Shown: piece by piece, positions 1 through 6,253 of the stretch
Layout of the letters: every line of letters begins with the position of its first letter
Numbering within the stretch: the stretch's first letter is position 1
Translations under genes and position numbers: made by a program
From: a bacterium
GTDB lineage: Bacteria; Patescibacteriota; Saccharimonadia; Saccharimonadales; Saccharimonadaceae
DNA: 11,822 nt
Direction of reading: 5' to 3'
NCBI GenBank assembly: GCA_020626475.1
Contig: JAHKZT010000015.1
Location: 1 to 11,822, forward strand
The notes under the pieces: model-generated
Seen by the model: only the letters and a program-made list of their open reading frames with translations
What the model was told of the DNA's origin: nothing
Database searches by the model: none

Positions 1-962
1 ATCATCGGTAAATAATAGGTGATAGCGCGCCAAACGAGAACAAAGACGTTTAGTGCCGGACCTTCTACAAAGCTACCAAAATAGCCCATAAAGCCCGCCT
101 CCATGCCACCAGATGCACCAGGAATAGGAACATAACAGCCAAGCACATAAACGAACGAGCTCGCCGTAAAGACATTAATGAGATTCAAATCATCCGCGCA
201 GCCAATTGCGAATGCGATAAAAATCGGCAAAACATAATAGGTCGTCAAAGCAAGACACTGATACATTACACTTCTAGCAAAGACTTTTTTGTTACGCACG
301 AGTTCACGACCGTTCTCGTAATAATTAGTACAGGCCGCCTCCCAGCGCTTAATACGCGCCTCTTTATTGCGTACTAATCCGACCTTTGCGAGAGCATTGA
401 TAATACCACGCGCAACAACACGATTAAAGTTCTTCGAGAAGCTAACGAATAGTAATACAAATAAAATTACTAGGTTAATTACAAAACCGGCAACCATCAT
501 ACTCTGCAATACCGGAATATACTGGAAGAAATGGAAAATTTGGTCAAAAATTACACTGATAACCGCCGTAATCATGAGGGCGATCTGGAACATCATGTAG
601 CCCTGAACTTCAATGTTTGCACCCGTAGAAACTGGCACGCCCTTCTTTTTAAGCTCATAAATCTGCATCGGCTGGCCGCCACTAGAAAGAGGCGTAATAC
701 CACAGAAGAACTTATTGATAATACCTAAATAAAGTGCAAATTTAAACGTAACGTCTTTCTTATAGAGTCGAATGATTCCGTAAGCCGACAGAGTATCGAA
801 GAGCATATAAAGACAAAACACGAGCAGAGAAACAATAATCCAGCCGATATTGGACGCAAATAGAGTACCAACAACCTCATTGAAGTTATCTTTCAGCGAC
901 CACCACAAAAACCCAACCGTAATCGCTAAGATAATTACAACATTTATCCATTTTTTCTTCAT
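1..962 (-). CDS. Flippase-like / lysylphosphatidylglycerol synthase TM-region protein (UPF0104 type), 3' end outside window
   Basis: Reading down from the ATG at 962 gives 320 uninterrupted residues before the window ends, so the C-terminus is missing. It is a polytopic inner-membrane protein with hydrophobic segments near residues 7-22, 40-66, 122-140, 155-176, 236-256, 262-280 and 302-320. Family hallmarks of the MprF-N/YbhN/AglD group are visible: TPLSSGGQPMQIYELKKKG at about 90-108, PIPGASGGMEAGF at about 279-291 and WRAITYYLPM at 311-320. Because the last motif normally sits near the end, perhaps 20-30 residues are lost. Known relatives move or help make lipid-linked compounds across the membrane; the substrate cannot be read here. 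The start lies 14 bases after the stop of the acyltransferase gene, so the two probably act together, but there is also a promoter-like extended -10 directly upstream. The ribosome-binding site is weak. Confident in family, not in substrate. Confidence 0.85.
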   Translation of the reverse strand, partial: MKKKWINVVIILAITVGFLWWSLKDNFNEVVGTLFASNIGWIIVSLLVFCLYMLFDTLSAYGIIRLYKKDVTFKFALYLGIINKFFCGITPLSSGGQPMQIYELKKKGVPVSTGANIEVQGYMMFQIALMITAVISVIFDQIFHFFQYIPVLQSMMVAGFVINLVILFVLLFVSFSKNFNRVVARGIINALAKVGLVRNKEARIKRWEAACTNYYENGRELVRNKKVFARSVMYQCLALTTYYVLPIFIAFAIGCADDLNLINVFTASSFVYVLGCYVPIPGASGGMEAGFMGYFGSFVEGPALNVFVLVWRAITYYLPM

Positions 963-975
963 AGAGCTATTACCT

Positions 976-984
976 ATTATACCA
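976..984 (-). promoter_or_regulatory. Extended -10 promoter element upstream of the flippase-like gene
   Basis: The minus strand reads TGGTATAAT, a perfect TGN plus TATAAT, overlapping the stop codon of the acyltransferase gene. Transcription would begin about 7 bases downstream, leaving a leader of only about 6 bases before the ATG at 962. No convincing -35 was found. The match could partly reflect AT-rich sequence, but the same motif style occurs at 2152-2160 and 6254-6262. Confidence 0.4.
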
Positions 985-2128
985 CTTTCTTAAGGATTGG
1001 AATTTTGCTCATCACCCATATAGCACCCAGACTAACAAGATATATTAATACCGTAAAAATCGGCACCAAGTACCACATATTCGCCATCGTCATTTCACTT
1101 GTAAAAATTAATTTATAGAGCACGAAGCTTATGAATACGTAATGTATTAAATACACACCAAAACTATACTTTGCCATAAAAGCAATTGCAGTCGGCATCT
1201 TTTTAACGCTCGACAATCTATGCCGCAAAAATACGAAAACCGCTACCGATAGCGCTAATGATAGAAAATTAATGTTTTGCAAATCTGCGCCATTCAAATC
1301 GCCATCCAATGAAGCGCCCAATAAGTGCGCCCGGATTGGGCTTAGAAATATATTAACAACTAAACTTCCTAGCCCTATCGCATAGAAGACACATCGTTTC
1401 TTTCTGGAAATATCCTCCGTCGCTAAATAATATCCCAACACAAAATATACCGTATAATTCAGCAAAAGTTTACCAGAAAAATAACCAATAACGTCCGCTA
1501 TGCCACTTAGGAGCCCCATAACGAACGGATTAGTCTGGCTTGAAGCCTCGATAAGAATTCTGCAATAATCCGCAACAAGGGGCAGGGCAAAACAAGCTAT
1601 TATACCGACAAAAAGAAAATACCTCATCAATCCCCTGTCAGCAGTAATCTTACGCAAAATCGGAACCATTGCATACATCGCGAGAAGCATTAGTAGGAAC
1701 CATAAATGATGGTAATGCCCTCCAAAAGAGCGGAACATAAATTCTTGAAGTCTCGCACTACCATCTCCGTCCATCGTGAGACTTTGCCCAATGCCATAAA
1801 CAACTGACCAAACAACGTAAGCAATCACTAAATGAAGAATATATTTCTTGTAATGTTTCTTCAAATCAAAACTGCGTTTGGGGTCTAAAAATATTGCACC
1901 AGATATCATTATGAAAATCGGTGCCGCCCAACGTAAGCACGCTAACACGGCATGCGACCAAAAATACTCACCGCTATAATAGTCGATTTTATTTCTATAG
2001 ATCGGATCAAAAACATGAATCATAATTATGGCGATGGGCGCAAAAGCGCGAAAAACATCAAAATACAAAATGCGTTGGCGCTTACTATTTTTGCCCACCG
2101 CCAAACTCTTTGCCGAATCGACGGACAC
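977..2128 (-). CDS. Acyltransferase 3 family membrane protein (probable cell-surface O-acyltransferase)
   Basis: A 383-residue polytopic membrane protein of the acyltransferase-3 family (OatA/WecH type), which transfers acyl groups, often acetyl, to sugars of cell-envelope glycans. Evidence: an N-terminal segment DVFRAFAPIAIIMIHVFDP whose His (about residue 38) corresponds to the conserved family His; APIFIMISGAIFLDPKR at about 69-85; HHLWFLLMLLAMYAMVPILR at about 140-159; and FGVYLIHY near residue 325. About ten hydrophobic segments fill the rest. An earlier in-frame TTG at 2140 is possible, but the GGAGG at 2134-2138 would then lie inside the gene, so GTG at 2128 with a 5-base spacing is preferred. 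It has its own promoter at 2152-2160 and is followed after 14 bases by a flippase-like gene, which suggests a shared role in lipid or polysaccharide modification. The actual acceptor is unknown. Confidence 0.85.
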   Translation of the reverse strand: MSVDSAKSLAVGKNSKRQRILYFDVFRAFAPIAIIMIHVFDPIYRNKIDYYSGEYFWSHAVLACLRWAAPIFIMISGAIFLDPKRSFDLKKHYKKYILHLVIAYVVWSVVYGIGQSLTMDGDGSARLQEFMFRSFGGHYHHLWFLLMLLAMYAMVPILRKITADRGLMRYFLFVGIIACFALPLVADYCRILIEASSQTNPFVMGLLSGIADVIGYFSGKLLLNYTVYFVLGYYLATEDISRKKRCVFYAIGLGSLVVNIFLSPIRAHLLGASLDGDLNGADLQNINFLSLALSVAVFVFLRHRLSSVKKMPTAIAFMAKYSFGVYLIHYVFISFVLYKLIFTSEMTMANMWYLVPIFTVLIYLVSLGAIWVMSKIPILKKVV

Positions 2129-2133
2129 TATTA

Positions 2134-2138
2134 CCTCC
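2134..2138 (-). promoter_or_regulatory. Shine-Dalgarno site that fixes the acyltransferase start
   Basis: Minus strand GGAGG sits 5 bases before GTG at 2128. This is a canonical spacing and argues against the TTG at 2140, which directly abuts and contains the first base of this site. Confidence 0.7.
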
Positions 2139-2151
2139 AAAAACTTATTCT

Positions 2152-2160
2152 ATTTTACCA
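2152..2160 (-). promoter_or_regulatory. Extended -10 promoter for the acyltransferase gene
   Basis: The minus strand reads TTTATGGTAAAAT across this site, giving TGG plus TAAAAT. The predicted start is near 2145, leaving a leader of about 17 bases that contains the GGAGG. No good -35 box is present. The 10-mer TTTATGGTAA recurs exactly at the pyruvate kinase promoter. The first copy of the 18-bp repeat (2181-2198) lies about 20 bp upstream, where an activator or operator would be expected. Confidence 0.5.
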
Positions 2161-2180
2161 TAAATATTATTAAAAACGAT

Positions 2181-2198
2181 TAGAACAAAAACCGAACA
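2181..2198. repeat. 18-bp direct repeat, copy 1
   Basis: TAGAACAAAAACCGAACA, identical to 2998-3015 and in the same orientation. This copy lies just upstream of the acyltransferase promoter. It is followed by a tandem 11-mer pair, CAGGGAAGT then CATAGGGAAGT. Confidence 0.85.
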
Positions 2199-2303
2199 GG
2201 GAAGTCATAGGGAAGTTTCGGTACCACATTAATCGCTTTTCTGGCCATCAATCCCCTATTCTACCCCTGTTATTGCCCCGCTCCACCCCTGTTAATTACT
2301 GAC

Positions 2304-2321
2304 GGTAGCCCACTCGCTACC
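2304..2321. other. Perfect 6-bp hairpin
   Basis: GGTAGC at 2304-2309 and GCTACC at 2316-2321 enclose a 6-base loop. The 3' arm is part of the 16-bp repeat. No T-tract follows on either strand, so it is not a standard terminator. Confidence 0.5.
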
Positions 2322-2332
2322 CCTGTAAAATC
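2317..2332. repeat. 16-bp direct repeat, copy 1 (ACCCCTGT family)
   Basis: CTACCCCTGTAAAATC, identical to 2795-2810. Related shorter copies are CTACCCCTGTTA at 2261-2272 and CCACCCCTGTTA at 2283-2294, which form an imperfect 22-base tandem pair. On the minus strand the shared core is ACAGGGGT. This copy overlaps the hairpin at 2304-2321. Confidence 0.8.
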
Positions 2333-2696
2333 GAAAAATATCCGGGGAAGCCATTTTTAAATACAATCACAGCAGCGCGCAGAACGCACAAAAACCGAAA
2401 AGACGCGTATTTATATAGAAACATAAGCAGAAGCGCATTAGAACGCGAAATAGAGGGCAAATACGAATAGAATCCGGCCGAGTGCCAAAAACTAAGCATA
2501 AACGAGACGGGTGTACACTCAACTTTTGCCTTAATATCCAATGTCGCACAATGTATATTTTACGACTACTATATATGCTACGGCTAGTTATATAGATAAT
2601 CGTCGGGCACAAACATAAAGCTGCACTTCTAACAAATATATATTTTTCTTTTAAATCGCTTTTCTATCTGTTGACGTCGATCGCGCATGCTATATC

Positions 2697-2809
2697 AATA
2701 AAAGCCGGTCCCCCGAAAAATTCGTCCGGGGGAGTAGCCGAAAGTGGCTTCTAGGAGCCCAGATTTGACATCGCATATTATCAAACTACCGCAACTACCC
2801 CTGTAAAAT
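2697..2809 (-). ncRNA. Candidate small RNA of about 110 nt with attenuator-like refolding
   Basis: On the minus strand an extended -10 (2815-2823) and a GC-rich hairpin followed by TTTTATT (about 2697-2750) frame a segment of about 110 bases. Its 5' end is the 16-bp repeat. CAGGGGTAG near the 5' end (2803-2795) can pair with CTACTCCCC (2737-2729), while part of that same segment, CCCCCG (2732-2727), can instead pair with CGGGGG (2715-2710) to make the terminator. A TTTGA/TCAAA stem and a GGCT/AGCC stem lie between. I do not recognise a known family. The nearest downstream gene on this strand starts about 570 bases away, so a free small RNA is more natural than a leader. An overlapping short reading frame (2781-2888) is a competing explanation. 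Confidence 0.3.
2702..2750 (-). terminator. Rho-independent-like terminator of the candidate small RNA
   Basis: Inner stem CCCCCG/CGGGGG (2732-2727 with 2715-2710) with an 11-base loop; outer pairing AAGCC (2750-2746) with GGCTT (2706-2702); the transcript then reads TTTTATT. GC-rich stem followed by T-rich sequence fits only the minus strand. The asymmetric material between inner and outer stems makes it imperfect. Confidence 0.45.
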
Positions 2810-2810
2810 C
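2795..2810. repeat. 16-bp direct repeat, copy 2 (ACCCCTGT family)
   Basis: Identical to 2317-2332. On the minus strand it begins about 4 bases after the TATAAT at 2815-2820, so it would form the very 5' end of a transcript from that promoter. Confidence 0.8.
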
Positions 2811-2814
2811 ACAT

Positions 2815-2823
2815 ATTATAACA
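2815..2823 (-). promoter_or_regulatory. Extended -10 promoter for the candidate small RNA
   Basis: Minus strand TGTTATAAT is a perfect TGN plus TATAAT. A possible TTGCAT -35 at 2840-2845 is 19 bases upstream, which is long. Predicted start at about 2808. Confidence 0.4.
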
Positions 2824-2857
2824 TAATTACCAGGTTCTAATGCAAATTCTAGCGATC

Positions 2858-2889
2858 CGTGAAATATACTTTTCCACATAGATTTCACG
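2858..2889. repeat. 8-bp perfect inverted repeat
   Basis: CGTGAAAT at 2858-2865 and ATTTCACG at 2882-2889 enclose 16 bases that include TTTTCCACA. This could be a dimeric operator or a hairpin. It lies about 40 bp upstream of the -10 at 2815-2820. Confidence 0.5.
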
Positions 2890-2984
2890 ACCGTCCTAAT
2901 TTTTCCGTCACTCCCCTGCCCATTTGACTTTTTAAAATTTATATTGCAAAATATAGTTTTCGCTGCTCTGCCTCATAATATAAT

Positions 2985-3011
2985 CGGTTTTTGCAAATAG
3001 AACAAAAACCG
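2985..3011. repeat. 9-bp inverted repeat 3' of the FtsQ-like gene
   Basis: CGGTTTTTG at 2985-2993 and CAAAAACCG at 3003-3011 with a 9-base loop. It follows the stop codon of the FtsQ-like gene by about 45 bases and might end its transcript, but the sequence after the stem on the minus strand (ATTATATTATG) is not a clean T-tract. An operator is the alternative. Confidence 0.5.
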
Positions 3012-3015
3012 AACA
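2998..3015. repeat. 18-bp direct repeat, copy 2
   Basis: Identical to 2181-2198, about 817 bases away. In this copy the CAAAAACCG half pairs with CGGTTTTTG at 2985-2993 to form an inverted repeat that the first copy lacks. An identical 18-mer twice in under 1 kb is far beyond chance. Confidence 0.85.
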
Positions 3016-3057
3016 TTAGGGGACTACAGTAGAAGTGCTATAGAAACAACACAAAAC

Positions 3058-3705
3058 CTATTTATAGTAAGCCTTGCCCTCTACACGTAGGTCGACATAT
3101 TCAGGGCTCAACGACTTACTATCCAAGTAGCGAATCATGCGTTCCGCATCCTCAATCTGAACCGTGCTTCCCCGCTCCGAGGACATCTTATAGTACTCCT
3201 TACGCCCCTCAAAGAAAACCAATATCTCGCGCGCCTTCTGGAACGGCAAAACAACATGATCAAGCTCGAGATTATAGTCCTTCGCATCAGCCTCCAAACG
3301 CGCCACAAAAACCTTCGTACGTGAAGATACATTATTGCCAGCATTCTCGTCAATAATTGCAACGGTAGGCTCTACAGGATTCTCCTTCACGAGCGCAGCT
3401 TCACGCTCGGCTGCTTTTCCGGATATATAATTGCCAAGTACAATCCCGACCGCAGCAATAATAATCAACACACAAGCCACAATCAAAACATTCTTACGTT
3501 GCTGTTTTTTGCGCGCCGCAATATGTTCCAAATTACGCTTGCGTGCATTATTCGTCGCGCCAACTATCGTCTTACCGACACGATAATCGCGCTCAGTCTT
3601 ATTTTTAGCGTCAACAGTTTCGCGGGCAGCAGAACGCTTAGTCTTCTTAGCGTTAGAAGACTTTTTCTCTGGTCGATAATTCTGATCGCCGCCCCACTGT
3701 TTCAT
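3058..3705 (-). CDS. Single-pass membrane protein resembling the C-terminal part of FtsQ/DivIB
   Basis: 215 residues: a strongly basic cytoplasmic tail (about 1-71), one membrane segment (about 72-94) and an extracytoplasmic part of about 120 residues. Topology and the final segment, IRYLDSKSLSPEYVDLRVEG followed by KAYYK, match the end of the FtsQ/DivIB beta domain, whose family signature there is a YVDLR-like strand. FtsQ scaffolds the septal complex with FtsL/FtsB and leads to FtsW-FtsI. After the membrane segment there is too little sequence for a full POTRA domain plus the beta domain, so this would be a reduced form. The start lies 6 bases after the pgk stop with no well-placed ribosome-binding site (an AGGA sits about 13 bases upstream), suggesting translational coupling. 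I infer the family from topology and tail; a lineage-specific envelope protein is the alternative. Confidence 0.55.
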   Translation of the reverse strand: MKQWGGDQNYRPEKKSSNAKKTKRSAARETVDAKNKTERDYRVGKTIVGATNNARKRNLEHIAARKKQQRKNVLIVACVLIIIAAVGIVLGNYISGKAAEREAALVKENPVEPTVAIIDENAGNNVSSRTKVFVARLEADAKDYNLELDHVVLPFQKAREILVFFEGRKEYYKMSSERGSTVQIEDAERMIRYLDSKSLSPEYVDLRVEGKAYYK

Positions 3706-3711
3706 ATTTTT

Positions 3712-4788
3712 TTATTTGTCCTGCAAAACTTCCAAACCAGGTAATTTCTTACCAGATAGAAGCTCTAGGCTTGCACCACCACCAGTTGAAATAAGATTAA
3801 ACGTAAGTTCACCATTAGTTTTGAGCACCTGCTCAACAAAGCCAGTCGTATCGCCGCCACCGACAATCGTCATATCGTTGCTTTCGCCCATAGCCCGCGC
3901 AACAGCAAGCGATCCACGCGCAAAACGCTCGTCTTCAACCATGCCAAGCGTACCGTTCCAGACAATCGTCTTCGCTTCTTTAACCATATCAACAATTTTC
4001 TTTGTACTGACTGGACCAATATCAAGTTTATTACCGTTGCCATCTTCGGCAAAATCCTCGGCTACATAAACGTTAGGGCTGGAATTTTTATATCCATCTG
4101 CAGCGATTTTGCCACCAACCGCAATCTTATCTGCAATCATCAAAAACTTGTCAATAAGTGGCTGCTTATCGGAGACCTTTGCGCCACCCACAATCACAAG
4201 CAGTGGACGAGCTGGGTTCTGCATTGCACCTTCCAGACGAGAAACCTCATTCTCAACCAAGAAGCCAGCCACTGACGGTAAAATATGCGCAATCGCATCA
4301 GTTGAAGCATGTGCGCGGTGAATCACAGCAAAACCATCCTGCACAAATAGCTCAGCACCAGTTGCGTTTACAATCTCTTGAGCAAACTGCGCAGAGTTCG
4401 CCTCTTCGTCAGGAACAAAACGCAAATTTTCAAGCAGGAGTACGCCACCATCTGGCAAAGCATCTACTGCATCTTTTGCGTCCTGACCATAAATCATATC
4501 AGAAAAGCGCACAATCTTGTCTGGCAATAATTCGCCAAGACGTTGCGCGCATGGCGCCAATGACAATTCTGGCACATAGGCGCCGTCTGGACGGCCCAAG
4601 TGCGAAATTAGAATTACTTTGCGCGCACCTTGATCGAGAAGATAACGAATCGTAGACAAGCTACCAGAAATCCTCATATCTTCTTGAATTACACCATCTT
4701 TAATTGGTACGTTATAATCTACGCGCACCAATACAGTCTTGCCGGCAATTTCGACATCCTGAATTGTTTTCTTCCTAAATTCCGCCAT
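3712..4788 (-). CDS. pgk: Phosphoglycerate kinase, compact form
   Basis: Catalyses 1,3-bisphosphoglycerate plus ADP to 3-phosphoglycerate plus ATP in the cytosol. 358 residues, against roughly 390-415 usual. N-domain substrate residues are present: VRVDYNVP (21-28, Arg22/Asp24/Asn26), DMRISGSLSTIRYLL (37-51), SHLGRP (62-67), ENLRF (120-124) and IHRAHAS (156-162). C-domain nucleotide motifs: GGAKVSDK (201-208), DIGPVS (256-261), VWNGTLGMVEDERFA (276-290, usual Pro replaced by Thr280), VGGGDTTG (309-316) and STGGGASLELLSGKKLPGL (334-352). The segment after GGKIAADGYK (225-234) reaches VYVAEDF directly, so a helical stretch of about 25-30 residues normally found there is missing. Start supported by AAAGGAGG 5 bases before ATG 4788. 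It follows pyk by 24 bases and precedes the FtsQ-like gene by 6, as one operon. Confidence 0.95.
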   Translation of the reverse strand: MAEFRKKTIQDVEIAGKTVLVRVDYNVPIKDGVIQEDMRISGSLSTIRYLLDQGARKVILISHLGRPDGAYVPELSLAPCAQRLGELLPDKIVRFSDMIYGQDAKDAVDALPDGGVLLLENLRFVPDEEANSAQFAQEIVNATGAELFVQDGFAVIHRAHASTDAIAHILPSVAGFLVENEVSRLEGAMQNPARPLLVIVGGAKVSDKQPLIDKFLMIADKIAVGGKIAADGYKNSSPNVYVAEDFAEDGNGNKLDIGPVSTKKIVDMVKEAKTIVWNGTLGMVEDERFARGSLAVARAMGESNDMTIVGGGDTTGFVEQVLKTNGELTFNLISTGGGASLELLSGKKLPGLEVLQDK

Positions 4789-4812
4789 GGAGCCCTCCTT
4801 TTATAAACTCAC

Positions 4813-6246
4813 CTAAACTTTGCGAATTTGAATACTGTTCGTACCGCCCTGTTCATCGCGAAGACCAGAGACAAGTACAACTTTCAAGCTATCTTTTCCT
4901 TCTGGGAGCTTCAAATAGCCGTCAGCCTTTAAATCCTGAACTGCGTCGAATGCATAGTTCTCATCGTACTCGCGAATGAAGGAAGAGTTCGCATAGGTCA
5001 ATGCGAGCTGACCAGCAACGCGCGGGTCGCTAGTAATGGAAATGATTGGCATATTTGGACGCTGCGCAGCGATTGCGAGTGCAGTAGCACCAGACTTCGT
5101 AGCAACAGCAATAAGATCGGCATCAATCTTTTCAGCCATCTCAACTGCAGCATGCGCAATTGCGTCGTAGTTCTTATAACTGCCAGTTGGGAGTGTATCG
5201 AGCGCCTGAATACGAGTATGGTTCTGAGTATAAAGAATCACTTTCTTCATCTCGAGAATAGTTTCGATTGGATATTTGCCGTTTGCAGTCTCATCAGAAA
5301 GCATTACTGCGTCTGCGCCAAGAATGACAGCAGTCGCAACGTCTGAAACCTCAGCACGAGTTGGTTCCGGATTATCGACCATGCTTGCCATCATCTGGGT
5401 AGCAACGATACAAATCTTGGAGTACTGACGACAGAACGCAATCAATTTGCGCTGAACAATAGGAACAACCTCGGCACCAGCCTCAATTGCCATATCGCCA
5501 CGCGCAATCATAATGCCATCCGTAGCCTTAACAATCGCCTCAAGACCTTCATCGGTCTCAACAGCCTTCTTTGTCTCGATCTTTGCAATAATTTTTGCCT
5601 TCGAACCATGCGAAGTCAAAATCTGACGCATTTTCTCGATATCTGCAGCCGTCTGAACGAAGCTCATTGCAACGTAATCGAAGTCACGGCTTGCACCGAA
5701 TTCAATATCGGCCAAATCTTTTTCAGTAAAGATATCACCGCCGAGATCAGTCTCAGGAAGGTTAACGCCCTTACGGCTCATTACGAAGCCATCGTTTTCG
5801 ACTTCACATTTAATTGCCGTATCGGAAACAATTTCTTTTACAACAGTACGAATCTTACCATCAAACAAGAAGATATGCTCGCCAACCTTTGCGCGCTTTG
5901 CGAGGTTGTACTGAACAGGCATATTCTTGCTACCATCGTGCTCTTTAATAGCGTAATCAAGCACGATTTCGTCACCCTTCTTAAGATCTAGGTGGTTATC
6001 TTTTAGCTCGCCTAGGCGAATTTTTGGACCCTGAAGATCCTGGACAATAGCAACGGATTTACCGCGTTCTGCAGCATACTTACGGATAATGCGAATCTGT
6101 TCATCGCGCTCATCATAAGTACCGTGGGAAAAGTTCAAGCGGAAGCCATTTACACCCGCATAAACCATCTCTTTTAGTTTTTCTTCTTCAAAAACTGAAG
6201 GACCCACCGTCGCTAAGATTTTTGTTCTTTTAAATAGTGTACTCAT
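4813..6246 (-). CDS. pyk: Pyruvate kinase
   Basis: Converts phosphoenolpyruvate and ADP to pyruvate and ATP, the last step of glycolysis. 477 residues, normal length. Barrel motifs in order: KILATVGPS (9-17), NFSHG (38-42), LQGPKIR (71-77), GVNLP (160-164), AKIETKKAV (221-229, catalytic Lys222 and metal ligand Glu224), MIARGDMAIE (246-255, Asp251), VATQMMASM (281-289), PTRAEVSDVATAV (295-307) and MLSDETANGKYP (315-326). The C-terminal domain (about 355-477) is complete. Lys75, where potassium-dependent enzymes have Glu, suggests a potassium-independent enzyme. The frame stays open upstream to an ATG at 6324, but that would run into tRNA-Glu; ATG 6246 gives the normal N-terminus. There is no Shine-Dalgarno, and the -10 box ends 7 bases before the ATG, pointing to a leaderless mRNA. 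First gene of the pyk-pgk-FtsQ-like operon. Confidence 0.95.
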   Translation of the reverse strand: MSTLFKRTKILATVGPSVFEEEKLKEMVYAGVNGFRLNFSHGTYDERDEQIRIIRKYAAERGKSVAIVQDLQGPKIRLGELKDNHLDLKKGDEIVLDYAIKEHDGSKNMPVQYNLAKRAKVGEHIFLFDGKIRTVVKEIVSDTAIKCEVENDGFVMSRKGVNLPETDLGGDIFTEKDLADIEFGASRDFDYVAMSFVQTAADIEKMRQILTSHGSKAKIIAKIETKKAVETDEGLEAIVKATDGIMIARGDMAIEAGAEVVPIVQRKLIAFCRQYSKICIVATQMMASMVDNPEPTRAEVSDVATAVILGADAVMLSDETANGKYPIETILEMKKVILYTQNHTRIQALDTLPTGSYKNYDAIAHAAVEMAEKIDADLIAVATKSGATALAIAAQRPNMPIISITSDPRVAGQLALTYANSSFIREYDENYAFDAVQDLKADGYLKLPEGKDSLKVVLVSGLRDEQGGTNSIQIRKV

Positions 6247-6253
6247 ATCTTTT

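Larger units (their letters stand above)
2129..3057. other. 929-base repeat-rich gap without a convincing gene
   Basis: No reading frame here shows a recognisable domain together with a ribosome-binding site. The stretch holds 18-bp and 16-bp perfect direct repeats, shorter repeated words (AATCGCTTTTCT at 2231-2242 and 2654-2665; TATAGAAACA at 2414-2423 and 3039-3048; a third partial copy CAAAAACCGAA at 2389-2399), inverted repeats and at least one promoter/terminator pair on the minus strand. It is more AT-rich and less ordered than the flanking genes. Either small RNAs and regulatory sites or decayed gene fragments could explain it; both readings are set out in the findings. Confidence 0.7.

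Noticed and set aside
2317..2612. Two overlapping minus-strand frames of 74 and 81 codons
   Set aside because: No ribosome-binding site, no recognisable domain, and composition like translated AT-rich non-coding DNA. Possible decayed fragments are discussed in the findings.
2726..2804. Plus-strand resemblance to a yybP-ykoY manganese riboswitch (GGGGAGTAGC early, GCAACTACCCC late)
   Set aside because: The long middle arm and the usual 3' GCAAGACC element are lacking, and no plus-strand gene follows. The match is probably a by-product of the repeat and hairpin.
2870..2878. TTTTCCACA, a DnaA-box-like word in an AT-rich gap
   Set aside because: Only one copy, inside the loop of an inverted repeat, with no dnaA or dnaN gene nearby; not an origin.
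2129..3057. tmRNA, RNase P RNA or SRP RNA in the gene-free stretch
   Set aside because: None of the conserved core sequences that I know for these RNAs was seen on either strand.
4158..4655. Plus-strand frame of 165 codons opposite pgk
   Set aside because: Lies wholly antisense to a well-supported enzyme gene; His/Gln-rich translation is typical of a shadow frame.
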